From Spirochaetaceae bacterium (lineage in GTDB: Bacteria > Spirochaetota > Spirochaetia > SZUA-6 > Fen-1364), in NCBI GenBank assembly GCA_003141795.1, contig PLNO01000057.1:248-13100 (forward strand): a DNA stretch of 12,853 nt. Reading direction: 5' to 3'. Shown one piece after another: positions 1 to 6,421 of the stretch. Within the stretch, counting starts at the first letter, position 1; each line of letters starts with the position of its first letter. The notes under the pieces were generated by a model. The model was given only the letters and a program-made list of their open reading frames with translations. It had not been told where the DNA came from and ran no database searches. The position numbers were made by a program, and so were the translations under genes.

Positions 1-1486
1 CCGGCGTCATCGAATCTTCCCCTTCCTTCTTTCCGCGCCCGGAGAACATCCTGCGGAACATGCGGAGGATGCCGCTCAACCCCGGCATCGTAAGCCAGAA
101 CGGAAGATACATCCGGGCATTCTTCAAGAGCTCGACCCGTGACAGGCCCAGGAGCTCGTCGAAGGGACGGAGGATGCTCTCCACGGCAAAGCACTTCGAA
201 AGCTCTGACCGGGCCGCGTCGGAGATGTTCGTTTCCTCGCCCGCGAGGAAGAGCAGGCCGCCGTTGGACATGGCGGTGAGAAGCGGGTAGCCCTGTTTCA
301 CCCTGAGATCAACGTCCCTGCGGAACGCGGCATCGCTCCGGGCAACCGCCGGCATCAGGTCCTGGCGCAGCTGCGCCGTCCACTCGTCGAGGTACAGCTT
401 ACGGAGCTCTTCCGACGTCTCCGCGAGCTTTTTCAAATACACGGGGACCACGAGGTCCCGCTGGATGAAATACTCCTTCTTCTGCACAGCGGCATGCACG
501 CGGACGATCGCGGGGACAGCCTCGTCCCCGGCTCGCACCGTCTTCTCCTTGAGGAAGGAATGGATGAAATCCCTGCTGTGCTTCGCGACGAAGGTCGCCC
601 CTTTTTCGTCCTTCAGATTGTACAGGTCCTGGAAGCCGAAGACGAAGGGCGGCTTGTGCACCTGCGCCTCGAGGCTCTTCCTGTCATCCGCCCATTCCTT
701 CTCCCGCTGCACCGCCCCCTTCTTGTGGAAAACGGCGTAGCCGATGATGTAGGCGGACTGGCATACGCCCTGATCCTGGTCGGTCTTGTCCTTCTTGGAT
801 CTCAGGTCCTGCAGGACGAGGTTCGAAAGCTGAGTCCAGAATCGGAAACCGAAGTCGGTAGGGGTGAGAACGCCTGCCGCGGCCTTCTTCGGCCGCAGGC
901 TCACGTCCTCCACGGTCGAGTGCACGAGAAGCTCGCTTCCACGGAAAGTGCCGGCGAGCTTCGACTCCGCATACGCACCGTTCTTCCCCTCCTGGAGGTA
1001 TCGGCCGATCTTCGCCACCGCTGCCTCCACCAGATCGACGCCGATGCTCTCTCGCGGGACGACGAGCGAATCGACGCCCTCGGGGAACTGCATCCGCACG
1101 ATCCCTTTGATGCCGGGACCGCTCGTCTCCAGCAGCGCGCCGAGCTGTGCCTTGACGTCAGCGTTGATGAGAGTGGATTCCACGAGAGGTGCAGGTGCCC
1201 TGTCCGCTCGCGGGAAGGGACGGTGTGGCTCGACGGAGATCTGTCTGTATTCCTCGACGAGCGCGATCTCGGGATAGTCGGGGAGCGAAACAATGCGCGG
1301 CTTGCCGTCCTCCAGCGAAACCTTCACCATCGATTTCTCCCCGAGCTCCTTCACGGGGGCCTCGATCTCGGACAGCTGGCCCTGACCCTTCGGGAGTGAA
1401 GCAAGAAACTGGTGCAGATCGACGGTCGCACTCTTCGTGCGCAGCGCAAAGGCGCGCAGGAGAGGATAAAGTTCCTGGGACACCAT
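1..1486 (-). CDS. Unrecognised protein, at least 495 aa, C-terminus beyond the window
   Basis: The minus-strand frame is open from an ATG at 1486 to the left edge, giving 495 residues with no stop. The start is supported by GAAGGA at 1496-1491, four bases upstream of the ATG. I do not recognise the family. There is no signal peptide, lipobox or clear membrane helix, so it is probably cytoplasmic. Visible features are a helical N-terminus opening MVSQELYPLLRAF, a charged central stretch rich in Lys, Glu and Asp, and a hydrophobic segment at residues 459-474 followed by a basic tail with RMFRRMFSGRGKK. The last segment could be a peripheral membrane-binding helix. The gene diverges from the barrel/lipoprotein pair at 1651. 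Codon choice resembles its neighbours. Confidence that it is a real gene is high; its function is unknown. Confidence 0.85.
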   Translation of the reverse strand, partial: MVSQELYPLLRAFALRTKSATVDLHQFLASLPKGQGQLSEIEAPVKELGEKSMVKVSLEDGKPRIVSLPDYPEIALVEEYRQISVEPHRPFPRADRAPAPLVESTLINADVKAQLGALLETSGPGIKGIVRMQFPEGVDSLVVPRESIGVDLVEAAVAKIGRYLQEGKNGAYAESKLAGTFRGSELLVHSTVEDVSLRPKKAAAGVLTPTDFGFRFWTQLSNLVLQDLRSKKDKTDQDQGVCQSAYIIGYAVFHKKGAVQREKEWADDRKSLEAQVHKPPFVFGFQDLYNLKDEKGATFVAKHSRDFIHSFLKEKTVRAGDEAVPAIVRVHAAVQKKEYFIQRDLVVPVYLKKLAETSEELRKLYLDEWTAQLRQDLMPAVARSDAAFRRDVDLRVKQGYPLLTAMSNGGLLFLAGEETNISDAARSELSKCFAVESILRPFDELLGLSRVELLKNARMYLPFWLTMPGLSGILRMFRRMFSGRGKKEGEDSMTP

Positions 1487-1497
1487 GGCGTCCTTCG

Positions 1498-1526
1498 AAT
1501 GTAGTCCATACCGGCCCGAGGTTCAA
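1498..1526 (-). promoter_or_regulatory. Weak candidate promoter for the minus-strand gene at 1486
   Basis: On the minus strand TTGAAC (1526-1521) lies 17 bases before TACATT (1503-1498). Its -35 box falls in the left arm of the inverted repeat, mirroring the plus-strand candidate. The start point it predicts (near 1491) would fall inside the ribosome-binding site GAAGGA, which counts against it. The true promoter may lie elsewhere in 1487-1650. Confidence 0.2.
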
Positions 1527-1610
1527 GGCGGCCACCGAGCGCGGCGGCCGCCATTCGCACGCCTCCGGCGTGCTTGCCCAGAATGCCCCGAATACGGTGG
1601 CCGCCTTGAA
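1522..1610. repeat. Perfect 16-bp inverted repeat with inner hairpin between divergent genes
   Basis: The arm TTCAAGGCGGCCACCG at 1522-1537 is the exact reverse complement of 1595-1610. The 57 bases between hold further symmetry: a self-complementary GGCGGCCGCC at 1543-1552, a hairpin GCACGCC/GGCGTGC at 1557-1563 and 1567-1573 with a 3-base loop, and ATTC/GAAT at 1553-1556 and 1590-1593 bracketing that hairpin. The element lies between the starts of two divergent genes, so it is not a terminator for either. It could be a dispersed palindromic repeat, a protein-binding site, or a cruciform-forming control element. No second copy is visible in this window. Confidence 0.8.
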
Positions 1611-1634
1611 AAGCGACCCTGCGCCGATTAGACT
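1606..1634 (+). promoter_or_regulatory. Candidate sigma-70-type promoter for the barrel gene at 1651
   Basis: TTGAAA (1606-1611) lies 17 bases before TAGACT (1629-1634), matching the consensus boxes at 5/6 and 4/6 positions. The -35 box straddles the end of the right arm of the inverted repeat. Transcription would begin near 1641, leaving a short leader of about 10 bases before the ATG at 1651. This is a motif match only. Confidence 0.4.
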
Positions 1635-1650
1635 CTGTACAGAGATACGA

Positions 1651-2838
1651 ATGAAAGGCCGCACGACCCTGCTGCTGACGGTGATGGCTCTGCTCCTGCT
1701 CGCAGCGTCGTTCGTGTCGGCGCAGGCTCAAGCGGTATGCGTCGTTTATCCGATCCAGGACCTCTCGCCCTCCGGCGCCGGGGTGCAGAACGTCCAGCAG
1801 TCGATCACGGACGCCGTCACCGCGGCCGCAGCCGCTCACGGGTATTCGACGATCGCGGACACGGTCTGGCAGGATGCCGCGCGGGCGCAGACCGTCGATC
1901 CGTCGGCCATGGTCATGCAGGGTCCGGCACTCGCGGTTGCCCGAGCGGTGGGTGCGGATATCGCGGTCACGGGATCGTTCTCCGTGCAGAACGATCAGAT
2001 CTACTACGTGATCCAGTGCTGGGACGTCAAGAACGGCAGGCTCGCATCGGGAGTTCAGGAAACCACGCCCTTCAATCTTGCCTTCTTCACGGCACTCAGT
2101 CAGAAGCTCTCCACCGACCTCTTCCCCTCAGTGAAGCTGGGCCAGAAGGAAGTCTCCCGGATAATTTTTTCCTCTCCTGACGAGGGGATGGAAGTCATCC
2201 TTTCCGGCGATACGAACATCGGAAGGATCACGGGCGGCGAGGCGTCGTGGCCGCTGGAAGGCGTCGCTCCGGGAACGAAGATCACAGTGGAGAAGCGCAA
2301 ACCGGGGTTCCATACCGACCATGAGGAAGTCACCCTCGTCACAGGCAGGGCGATCCCGCTCTCACCTCTGGTCCCCGAGCACAGGGGGGGGCTGGAGCTG
2401 AACGAGACAGTTGGCCAGCTCCTTGGCACGGGGGCAACCCTCAGGTTGTATCCGGTCCCTGATTGGCTCTTCCTCTACGAAGGCACGTATCTGTGGATAC
2501 AGCCGCCGGCCAACCTCGCTCTGCGCTTCGCTTTCCACGGGGACTTCCTCAGCGGCATCGGCGGCTACATCATCTTCCCTCCTTCGTCGTGGTTTCGGAT
2601 GGGGGTTTCGACCGGGGCCGGCGTCGTGATGACCATCTTCAGCACGCCGGGCCTGCCCAACTACACGGACACATATCTCGACGTCGCGAGCATTTTCCTC
2701 GAGGCGAGCTTTGTGCATACCACATTCTTCCTGAGGACCGATTTTAGGTACGCATTGGGGCTTGGCGTGAACCTCCTCGGTCAGGGCTGGCTCATGGACA
2801 ATGGCCCGGCCGTGACACTCGGGGTGCTCCTGCAATGA
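1651..2838 (+). CDS. Secreted TolB-N-like / PEGA-like / outer-membrane barrel protein (module 1)
   Basis: The 395-residue protein starts at ATG 1651, where a typical signal peptide begins (basic MKGR, hydrophobic residues 7-22, AQA cleavage region near 26). The open frame continues upstream but lacks any signal sequence there. Residues 28-163 look like a TolB-N/CsgG-type alpha/beta domain, with 'VARAVGADIAVTGSF' followed by alternating strands. Residues 170-240 resemble a PEGA surface domain: 'SSPDEGMEVILSG' then 'PLEGVAPGTKITVEKRKPGF'. Residues 245-395 are rich in aromatic and Gly alternating strands with no helices, which fits a small outer-membrane beta barrel. The gene overlaps the lipoprotein at 2835 by ATGA, suggesting that the two products work together in the outer membrane. 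An 8-G run (2384-2391) sits just before the barrel. Domain calls are by eye; the exact role is unknown. Confidence 0.8.
   Translation: MKGRTTLLLTVMALLLLAASFVSAQAQAVCVVYPIQDLSPSGAGVQNVQQSITDAVTAAAAAHGYSTIADTVWQDAARAQTVDPSAMVMQGPALAVARAVGADIAVTGSFSVQNDQIYYVIQCWDVKNGRLASGVQETTPFNLAFFTALSQKLSTDLFPSVKLGQKEVSRIIFSSPDEGMEVILSGDTNIGRITGGEASWPLEGVAPGTKITVEKRKPGFHTDHEEVTLVTGRAIPLSPLVPEHRGGLELNETVGQLLGTGATLRLYPVPDWLFLYEGTYLWIQPPANLALRFAFHGDFLSGIGGYIIFPPSSWFRMGVSTGAGVVMTIFSTPGLPNYTDTYLDVASIFLEASFVHTTFFLRTDFRYALGLGVNLLGQGWLMDNGPAVTLGVLLQ
2384..2391 (+). repeat. 8-G homopolymer in the module 1 barrel gene
   Basis: Eight consecutive G on the sense strand encode the end of Arg and two Gly (about residues 246-248), immediately before the predicted barrel. 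A one-base slip would remove the barrel from the product. Confidence 0.85.
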
Positions 2839-3866
2839 GGAAGCTGTTCCGCGCTGTTGCGCTCACCGCCGTCCTGACGCTCGTGCTCGCCTCCTGCGAC
2901 ATCCTCTTCCAGGGCACCTTTCCCGCGGACGTGGCCCAGACAACGGCGAGAATCGATCTCTCCTCATCGATCTCCGCGGCAGACGCGGCTTCCTTCCATC
3001 TGAGCGTCGTCAAATCGGGAAAGTACGAGTTCGTCATCCTGGTCTCGGACACCGGTTTTACCTCGTCCCTTCCCCACCTGCTCGTCCTGTCTCCATCCCT
3101 CGTCGTCCAGGACAGCTATACGATGGACCAGCTCATCGCCTGCAACCCTGTCGGCAATTCCTTCAACGGAACCGGGACGATCGCGCATCTCTACGACGGG
3201 ACAATCGTCATTGGCAATCTCCAGACCAACGTGACGAGCTCCGGGCTCACGCTGAGCCAGAAGCTGACCACGAGCTCCGTCAATCTGAGCGGGTGGAGCA
3301 TCGAAGGCCCTTCCCCGAGCTATTACACGTGGGGAAACTTTTACATCAACTCGGGACAGACGCTGTTCTACTCAGAATGGGCGAGCGACTGGTCGGGGTA
3401 TACGACAAAAAACGCGGTGGTCTCTTCAGGCTCGACCTCGTACGGTCTCGAGGGCGTCTTCACCGACCCCGAGGACGCCACGAACGACACCGCGCTCCTG
3501 GTTTTCAGCGAATCGAGCAGCAACAACGCCCCTCTCCACTTCCTCACCGTCGTGAAGGACTCGGAGTTCTTCAACCAGTTTCCGGGCGCTCCCATCATGG
3601 AAAACACGGCCTTCACGGGATCTCAGGTCGTCAAGAATGATCTTGAACGCGGAGAGGTCTATGTCACGACTGACGGGATCGTGGGGTACAACGGAAGCTC
3701 ACGGTCACTCGTATTCTTCACCCTTGCGGACCCGTCGAACGAGAAACCTCTGCATGTCGGCGACACCCCGAACGGACTACAGAGGGCGTTCAGCTTCTCC
3801 GGCACCTATTACTGTACATGGGATCCCTCGACCCGCATCCTCACCCGCTACGAGAAGTGGTGGTAA
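2835..3866 (+). CDS. Predicted outer-membrane lipoprotein of module 1
   Basis: The 343-residue protein starts at ATG 2835, inside the stop of the preceding gene (ATGA overlap). MRKLFRAVALTAVLTLVLASC is a textbook lipoprotein signal: basic start, hydrophobic core, and lipobox L18-A19-S20-C21. The mature part is rich in Ser, Thr, Asn, Gly and aromatics with short alternating strands and no membrane helices, as in surface beta-rich proteins. It ends in a Tyr/Trp-rich segment (YYCTWDPSTRILTRYEKWW). I do not recognise a family. Translational coupling to the TolB-N/barrel gene suggests that the two products meet at the outer membrane. The lipoprotein at 6418 holds the same place in the second module. 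The lipoprotein call is strong; no function can be assigned. Confidence 0.85.
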   Translation: MRKLFRAVALTAVLTLVLASCDILFQGTFPADVAQTTARIDLSSSISAADAASFHLSVVKSGKYEFVILVSDTGFTSSLPHLLVLSPSLVVQDSYTMDQLIACNPVGNSFNGTGTIAHLYDGTIVIGNLQTNVTSSGLTLSQKLTTSSVNLSGWSIEGPSPSYYTWGNFYINSGQTLFYSEWASDWSGYTTKNAVVSSGSTSYGLEGVFTDPEDATNDTALLVFSESSSNNAPLHFLTVVKDSEFFNQFPGAPIMENTAFTGSQVVKNDLERGEVYVTTDGIVGYNGSSRSLVFFTLADPSNEKPLHVGDTPNGLQRAFSFSGTYYCTWDPSTRILTRYEKWW

Positions 3867-3899
3867 CGAGCGCTCGAGGTCGGGAGCCGCTGCGGTCTT

Positions 3900-5066
3900 C
3901 TAGTGGAACGCCATGACGGAGAGGTGGTACCCGTTGGCAGCGTCGCTGTATGCGATATAGGGCGCATCGTCCGGGCCGACCGCAAGGGTGAGCGCCGCCG
4001 CGGCAACGAACCCCGGCCTGCCGACGGTCTTCCAGGCGCTTCCGTCGTACTTCATGACGGTGATCCTGCCCCCCTGCGATCCGTCGAAAAACGCGACGTA
4101 CGGCACACCCTTCGAATCCACGGAGATCCACGTGTCCGTGACCGATGAGCTCGTGAACCCCCGGGGGCCTACGAGGGACCAGACTCCAGAGGCATACCTC
4201 ATGACCGTGGCGGAGTTGCCCGCCCCGCCGTCCTGGAACACGACGTACTGCTCCAGCGACTTCGACACCGCCGATTGCATATATCCGACAGAACCGGGAG
4301 AAAAGTTCGCCGACCCGGTTGGAACCCAGCTCGCGCCGAAGTCGTGAAGCATGTTTGCCTGGGAAGAACCGATTTCCACGAATGCGGCGGACACCATATC
4401 CGTCGAATCGACGTTCATGGAAATCTGCCAGGCGCCGTTTCCAGATATGTCAAACCCGTTTCCACCGGGGTAATACCCCCAGTTGGTGAAGGACTCCATG
4501 ACGCAGAGCCTGCTGGCTGGAGACGAGCCAGTGTCGGCCAAAGCGACGAGCACGTTCCCCGCCGAATTGACTGCAACCGAGATACCGTCAGTCACCGGGT
4601 TCGGGCCGAACCCGAATCCCGCGGCTCCGAGGTAATTCCAGCTCGTGCCGTCATAGTAGCGCGCCGACAGATAATTCGGGGTCGAAGTCGTGGCATCTGC
4701 GTATACGACCACCGGGGCGCCGGTTGTGGGGCTGAAGACGAAGCCAATGTTGCTCAGGTTGCCTGCAGAAAAGGGGGCTCCCACCTGGTACCATTTCGCG
4801 CCGACATACCCCCACAGCGTGCCCTTTGTGACGCTCCAATCGTAAATTGCAACAAAGGGAGCTCCGGTTCCTGGCTGGAACGCGATATGGGGCGTGGCAA
4901 TGGCGTTCGACGTGAACGCGGGCGTCCCCACGTAGGACCAGGCACCCGAGCCGGCCCAGGGTGAGGGATTCTGCGCAAACGGGTTGAAGCAGCCGGACAA
5001 CAATCCGATCGCGAGAAGGAGCCCTGTCAGAGATAGGGTGCGAGCGCGGAATAGCGGGCGTTTCAT
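3900..5066 (-). CDS. Lipoprotein with seven ~50-residue repeats, probable seven-bladed beta propeller
   Basis: From ATG 5066 the protein is 388 residues. The signal sequence ends in lipobox L23-S24-G25-C26, so it should be lipid-anchored in the envelope. The rest consists of tandem repeats, each opening with Trp, usually as W-x-x-[V/L]-G, at residues 43, 92, 143, 196, 247, 296 and 345. Spacings are 49, 51, 53, 51, 49 and 49. Later in a unit come a strand like 'GVPYVAFFDG' and another like 'ITVMKYDGSA'. Seven such units would close a seven-bladed propeller, usually a binding scaffold. Units 6 and 7 are the most regular; unit 4 is the most diverged. An in-frame ATG at 5081 would add five residues; neither start has a good ribosome site, so the start is uncertain. 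It is convergent with the lipoprotein ending at 3866 and divergent from the gene at 5183. Ligand unknown. Confidence 0.85.
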   Translation of the reverse strand: MKRPLFRARTLSLTGLLLAIGLLSGCFNPFAQNPSPWAGSGAWSYVGTPAFTSNAIATPHIAFQPGTGAPFVAIYDWSVTKGTLWGYVGAKWYQVGAPFSAGNLSNIGFVFSPTTGAPVVVYADATTSTPNYLSARYYDGTSWNYLGAAGFGFGPNPVTDGISVAVNSAGNVLVALADTGSSPASRLCVMESFTNWGYYPGGNGFDISGNGAWQISMNVDSTDMVSAAFVEIGSSQANMLHDFGASWVPTGSANFSPGSVGYMQSAVSKSLEQYVVFQDGGAGNSATVMRYASGVWSLVGPRGFTSSSVTDTWISVDSKGVPYVAFFDGSQGGRITVMKYDGSAWKTVGRPGFVAAAALTLAVGPDDAPYIAYSDAANGYHLSVMAFH

Positions 5067-5088
5067 AGAGATGCATAACATTTACTCG

Positions 5089-5095
5089 ATATATA
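5089..5095 (-). promoter_or_regulatory. AT-rich -10-like box upstream of the propeller lipoprotein
   Basis: The minus strand reads TATATAT at 5095-5089, the most AT-rich spot in this intergenic region. No matching -35 box lies 16-18 bases upstream. If it is used, transcription would begin at about 5083, which would make the in-frame ATG at 5081 nearly leaderless. This is speculative. Confidence 0.25.
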
Positions 5096-5122
5096 GGGAA
5101 AAGGCAATCCTTTTGATTTCCC
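5096..5122. promoter_or_regulatory. Nested palindrome in the divergent 5067-5182 intergenic region
   Basis: AAAAGG (5099-5104) and CCTTTT (5109-5114) form a perfect 6-bp inverted repeat around CAAT. GGGAAA (5096-5101) and TTTCCC (5117-5122) form an overlapping second one. It lies between divergent genes, just upstream of the candidate boxes on both sides, as an operator would. It could equally be a short RNA hairpin or chance. Confidence 0.35.
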
Positions 5123-5131
5123 GGCAAAGGG

Positions 5132-5160
5132 TTGCGAAGCCCATCCCCGGTAGCTATTGT
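5132..5160 (+). promoter_or_regulatory. Candidate sigma-70-type promoter for the module 2 barrel gene
   Basis: TTGCGA (5132-5137) and TATTGT (5155-5160) match consensus at 4/6 each with a 17-base spacer. Transcription would start near 5167, leaving the AAGGA ribosome site (5172-5176) in the leader of the gene at 5183. This is a motif match only. Confidence 0.4.
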
Positions 5161-5171
5161 TATGAGTGCGG

Positions 5172-5176
5172 AAGGA
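5172..5176 (+). promoter_or_regulatory. Ribosome-binding site deciding the start at 5183
   Basis: AAGGA lies six bases before ATG 5183. Earlier in-frame starts (5132, 5162) lack such a site, and the one at 5177 is too close to it. The ATG at 5183 also begins a clean signal peptide. Confidence 0.65.
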
Positions 5177-5182
5177 ATGGGA

Positions 5183-6421
5183 ATGAAAACCGTGGTGCCG
5201 GCTCTGCTGTCATTGCTCCTCGCATGCGTCCTCGTCGACGCACAGGAAACTGCCGCCGCCAGCATGGGAGCACCGCGAAGAATGCTCATCGTCGTTGAGC
5301 AGGATGCCGGCGGATCGCTCACGCAGGGCGATCTCCTCCAGCTCTCCCGGTCCCTCCAGATCACGCTTCTTTCCGCGACAGGAGAGATCGACGTCGTGGA
5401 GCCTGCCAAACCGCTTCGCGATCTTTCTCCAGCGGTCCTGGATGCGGCGGCACGCGCCGCCGGCGCCGACAGCTGGTTGTCCGTCGGCGCCAGCGGCGGG
5501 TGGGCCGCGCTCACCCTCGCCGTCCGCTCATCGGACCTCCTCACGAACGCGATAGTGCTCGACACCACCGTGACGCGCACAGGCTGGGAGTCGCCACAAG
5601 ACCTCTCCGCGGAGGAATGGGCGGAGATCGTCCAACCGATCGCCGGTCATTACCATCGCATTCCGTTGACTACCGTCAGCCTGCAGCACGGACCGGTCCT
5701 CGCCACGCTGACGGTGAAGGCCCTTCCGGGGACGAGGATCACGGGCCTGGGGGAGCCCGCGCTGGTCGTCGAGCAGGGTGGCACCGCATCGCGGGAAATG
5801 CCCGCCGCCCACCAGTACGAGCTGGGCGCCATTCTCGAAGGACACGCCTTTTCTCACCAGACAATCTTCCTGAACACGGACAAGGTCGTCACATTTCTGC
5901 AAAAGCCCGCGTCGACATGGTCACTGGACGCATCCCTCGAAGACCGTGCCTATCCGGGGGTGAGCCTCGGCTGGTCTCCCATACCCGGGCGCGTGACGTT
6001 GCGGCTGGGAATCCAGACCTTCCTGTTCGGGCTGGCGTTCGCCACATCAGGGGTCGTAGCCAGCGTCCCTCTCAGCGACATCTTCATCCAGGCAGTCGCG
6101 ACCCCCGTGTCTGAGCTCGGCCCCCTATCGCCCTATCTCGGATTCGAAGTATTTCTCAGGATCGATCACCCTTCTGGAAGTGTTCCCGCGCTTGACGCCC
6201 TATCGCCCGGCGGGGTGAAGCCGATTATCGGCCTCGAGCTCATGACGTCCCCTGGGGGGGGATTCTTCGTCGAGTACGCGCCGATCCTCTACTTCACCCA
6301 GGTGCCTGACCTTTTGATGGCCGCGCTGGGTACGGGATCGGTCCCCCCGGGCTGGATCTTCAGTCCGGCCTCCGCGCTGAACCTGCTCTCGTTCCGGGCT
6401 GGATACAGGTGGCAGCTATGA
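5183..6421 (+). CDS. Secreted TolB-N-like / PEGA-like / outer-membrane barrel protein (module 2)
   Basis: From ATG 5183 the protein is 412 residues, with signal peptide MKTVVPALLSLLLACVLVDA (cleavage near 20-21). Residues 32-160 form a diverged TolB-N-like alpha/beta domain; 'AARAAGADSWLSVGAS' aligns by eye with 'VARAVGADIAVTGSF' of the module 1 protein at 1651. Residues 170-240 are PEGA-like ('VKALPGTRITGLG', then 'YELGAILEGHAFSHQTIFL'). Residues 245-412 are alternating aromatic/Gly strands ending SFRAGYRWQL, a C-terminus typical of outer-membrane barrels. A Cys at 15 preceded by LLA could be read as a lipobox, but it is early and followed by hydrophobic residues. The gene overlaps the lipoprotein at 6418 by ATGA, as in module 1. 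An 8-G run lies within the barrel (6254-6261). It is probably a diverged paralogue of the 1651 gene. Role unknown. Confidence 0.8.
   Translation: MKTVVPALLSLLLACVLVDAQETAAASMGAPRRMLIVVEQDAGGSLTQGDLLQLSRSLQITLLSATGEIDVVEPAKPLRDLSPAVLDAAARAAGADSWLSVGASGGWAALTLAVRSSDLLTNAIVLDTTVTRTGWESPQDLSAEEWAEIVQPIAGHYHRIPLTTVSLQHGPVLATLTVKALPGTRITGLGEPALVVEQGGTASREMPAAHQYELGAILEGHAFSHQTIFLNTDKVVTFLQKPASTWSLDASLEDRAYPGVSLGWSPIPGRVTLRLGIQTFLFGLAFATSGVVASVPLSDIFIQAVATPVSELGPLSPYLGFEVFLRIDHPSGSVPALDALSPGGVKPIIGLELMTSPGGGFFVEYAPILYFTQVPDLLMAALGTGSVPPGWIFSPASALNLLSFRAGYRWQL
6254..6261 (+). repeat. 8-G homopolymer in the module 2 barrel gene
   Basis: Eight consecutive G on the sense strand encode Gly-Gly and the start of a third Gly at about residues 358-360, within the predicted barrel. 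A slip would replace the terminal barrel strands. Confidence 0.85.
6407..6412 (+). promoter_or_regulatory. Ribosome-binding site deciding the start at 6418
   Basis: AGGTGG lies five bases before ATG 6418, inside the end of the preceding gene. It contains the alternative in-frame GTG at 6409, so that GTG is unlikely to be the start. Confidence 0.6.

Noticed and set aside
494..1399. A 301-codon open frame on the plus strand
   Set aside because: It is antisense to the better-supported minus-strand gene 1-1486, which has a clear ribosome site and natural composition. The plus-strand translation is Arg/Leu/Glu/His-rich and shadow-like.
1522..1610. Integron attC site
   Set aside because: The outer ends lack the RYYYAAC/GTTRRRY boxes expected of attC, and no integrase or cassette array is present.
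1189..1650. Upstream extension of the barrel gene frame
   Set aside because: It would overlap the divergent gene and the palindrome and would bury the signal peptide. The ATG at 1651 starts a clean signal sequence.
3867..3899. Terminator between the convergent genes, using the palindrome CGAGCGCTCG at 3867-3876
   Set aside because: The stem is short, has no loop, and is not followed by a T run on either strand.
5183..5227. Lipoprotein reading of the module 2 barrel protein (LLAC, Cys15)
   Set aside because: The Cys comes early and is followed by more hydrophobic residues, and a standard cleavage region after VDA fits better.
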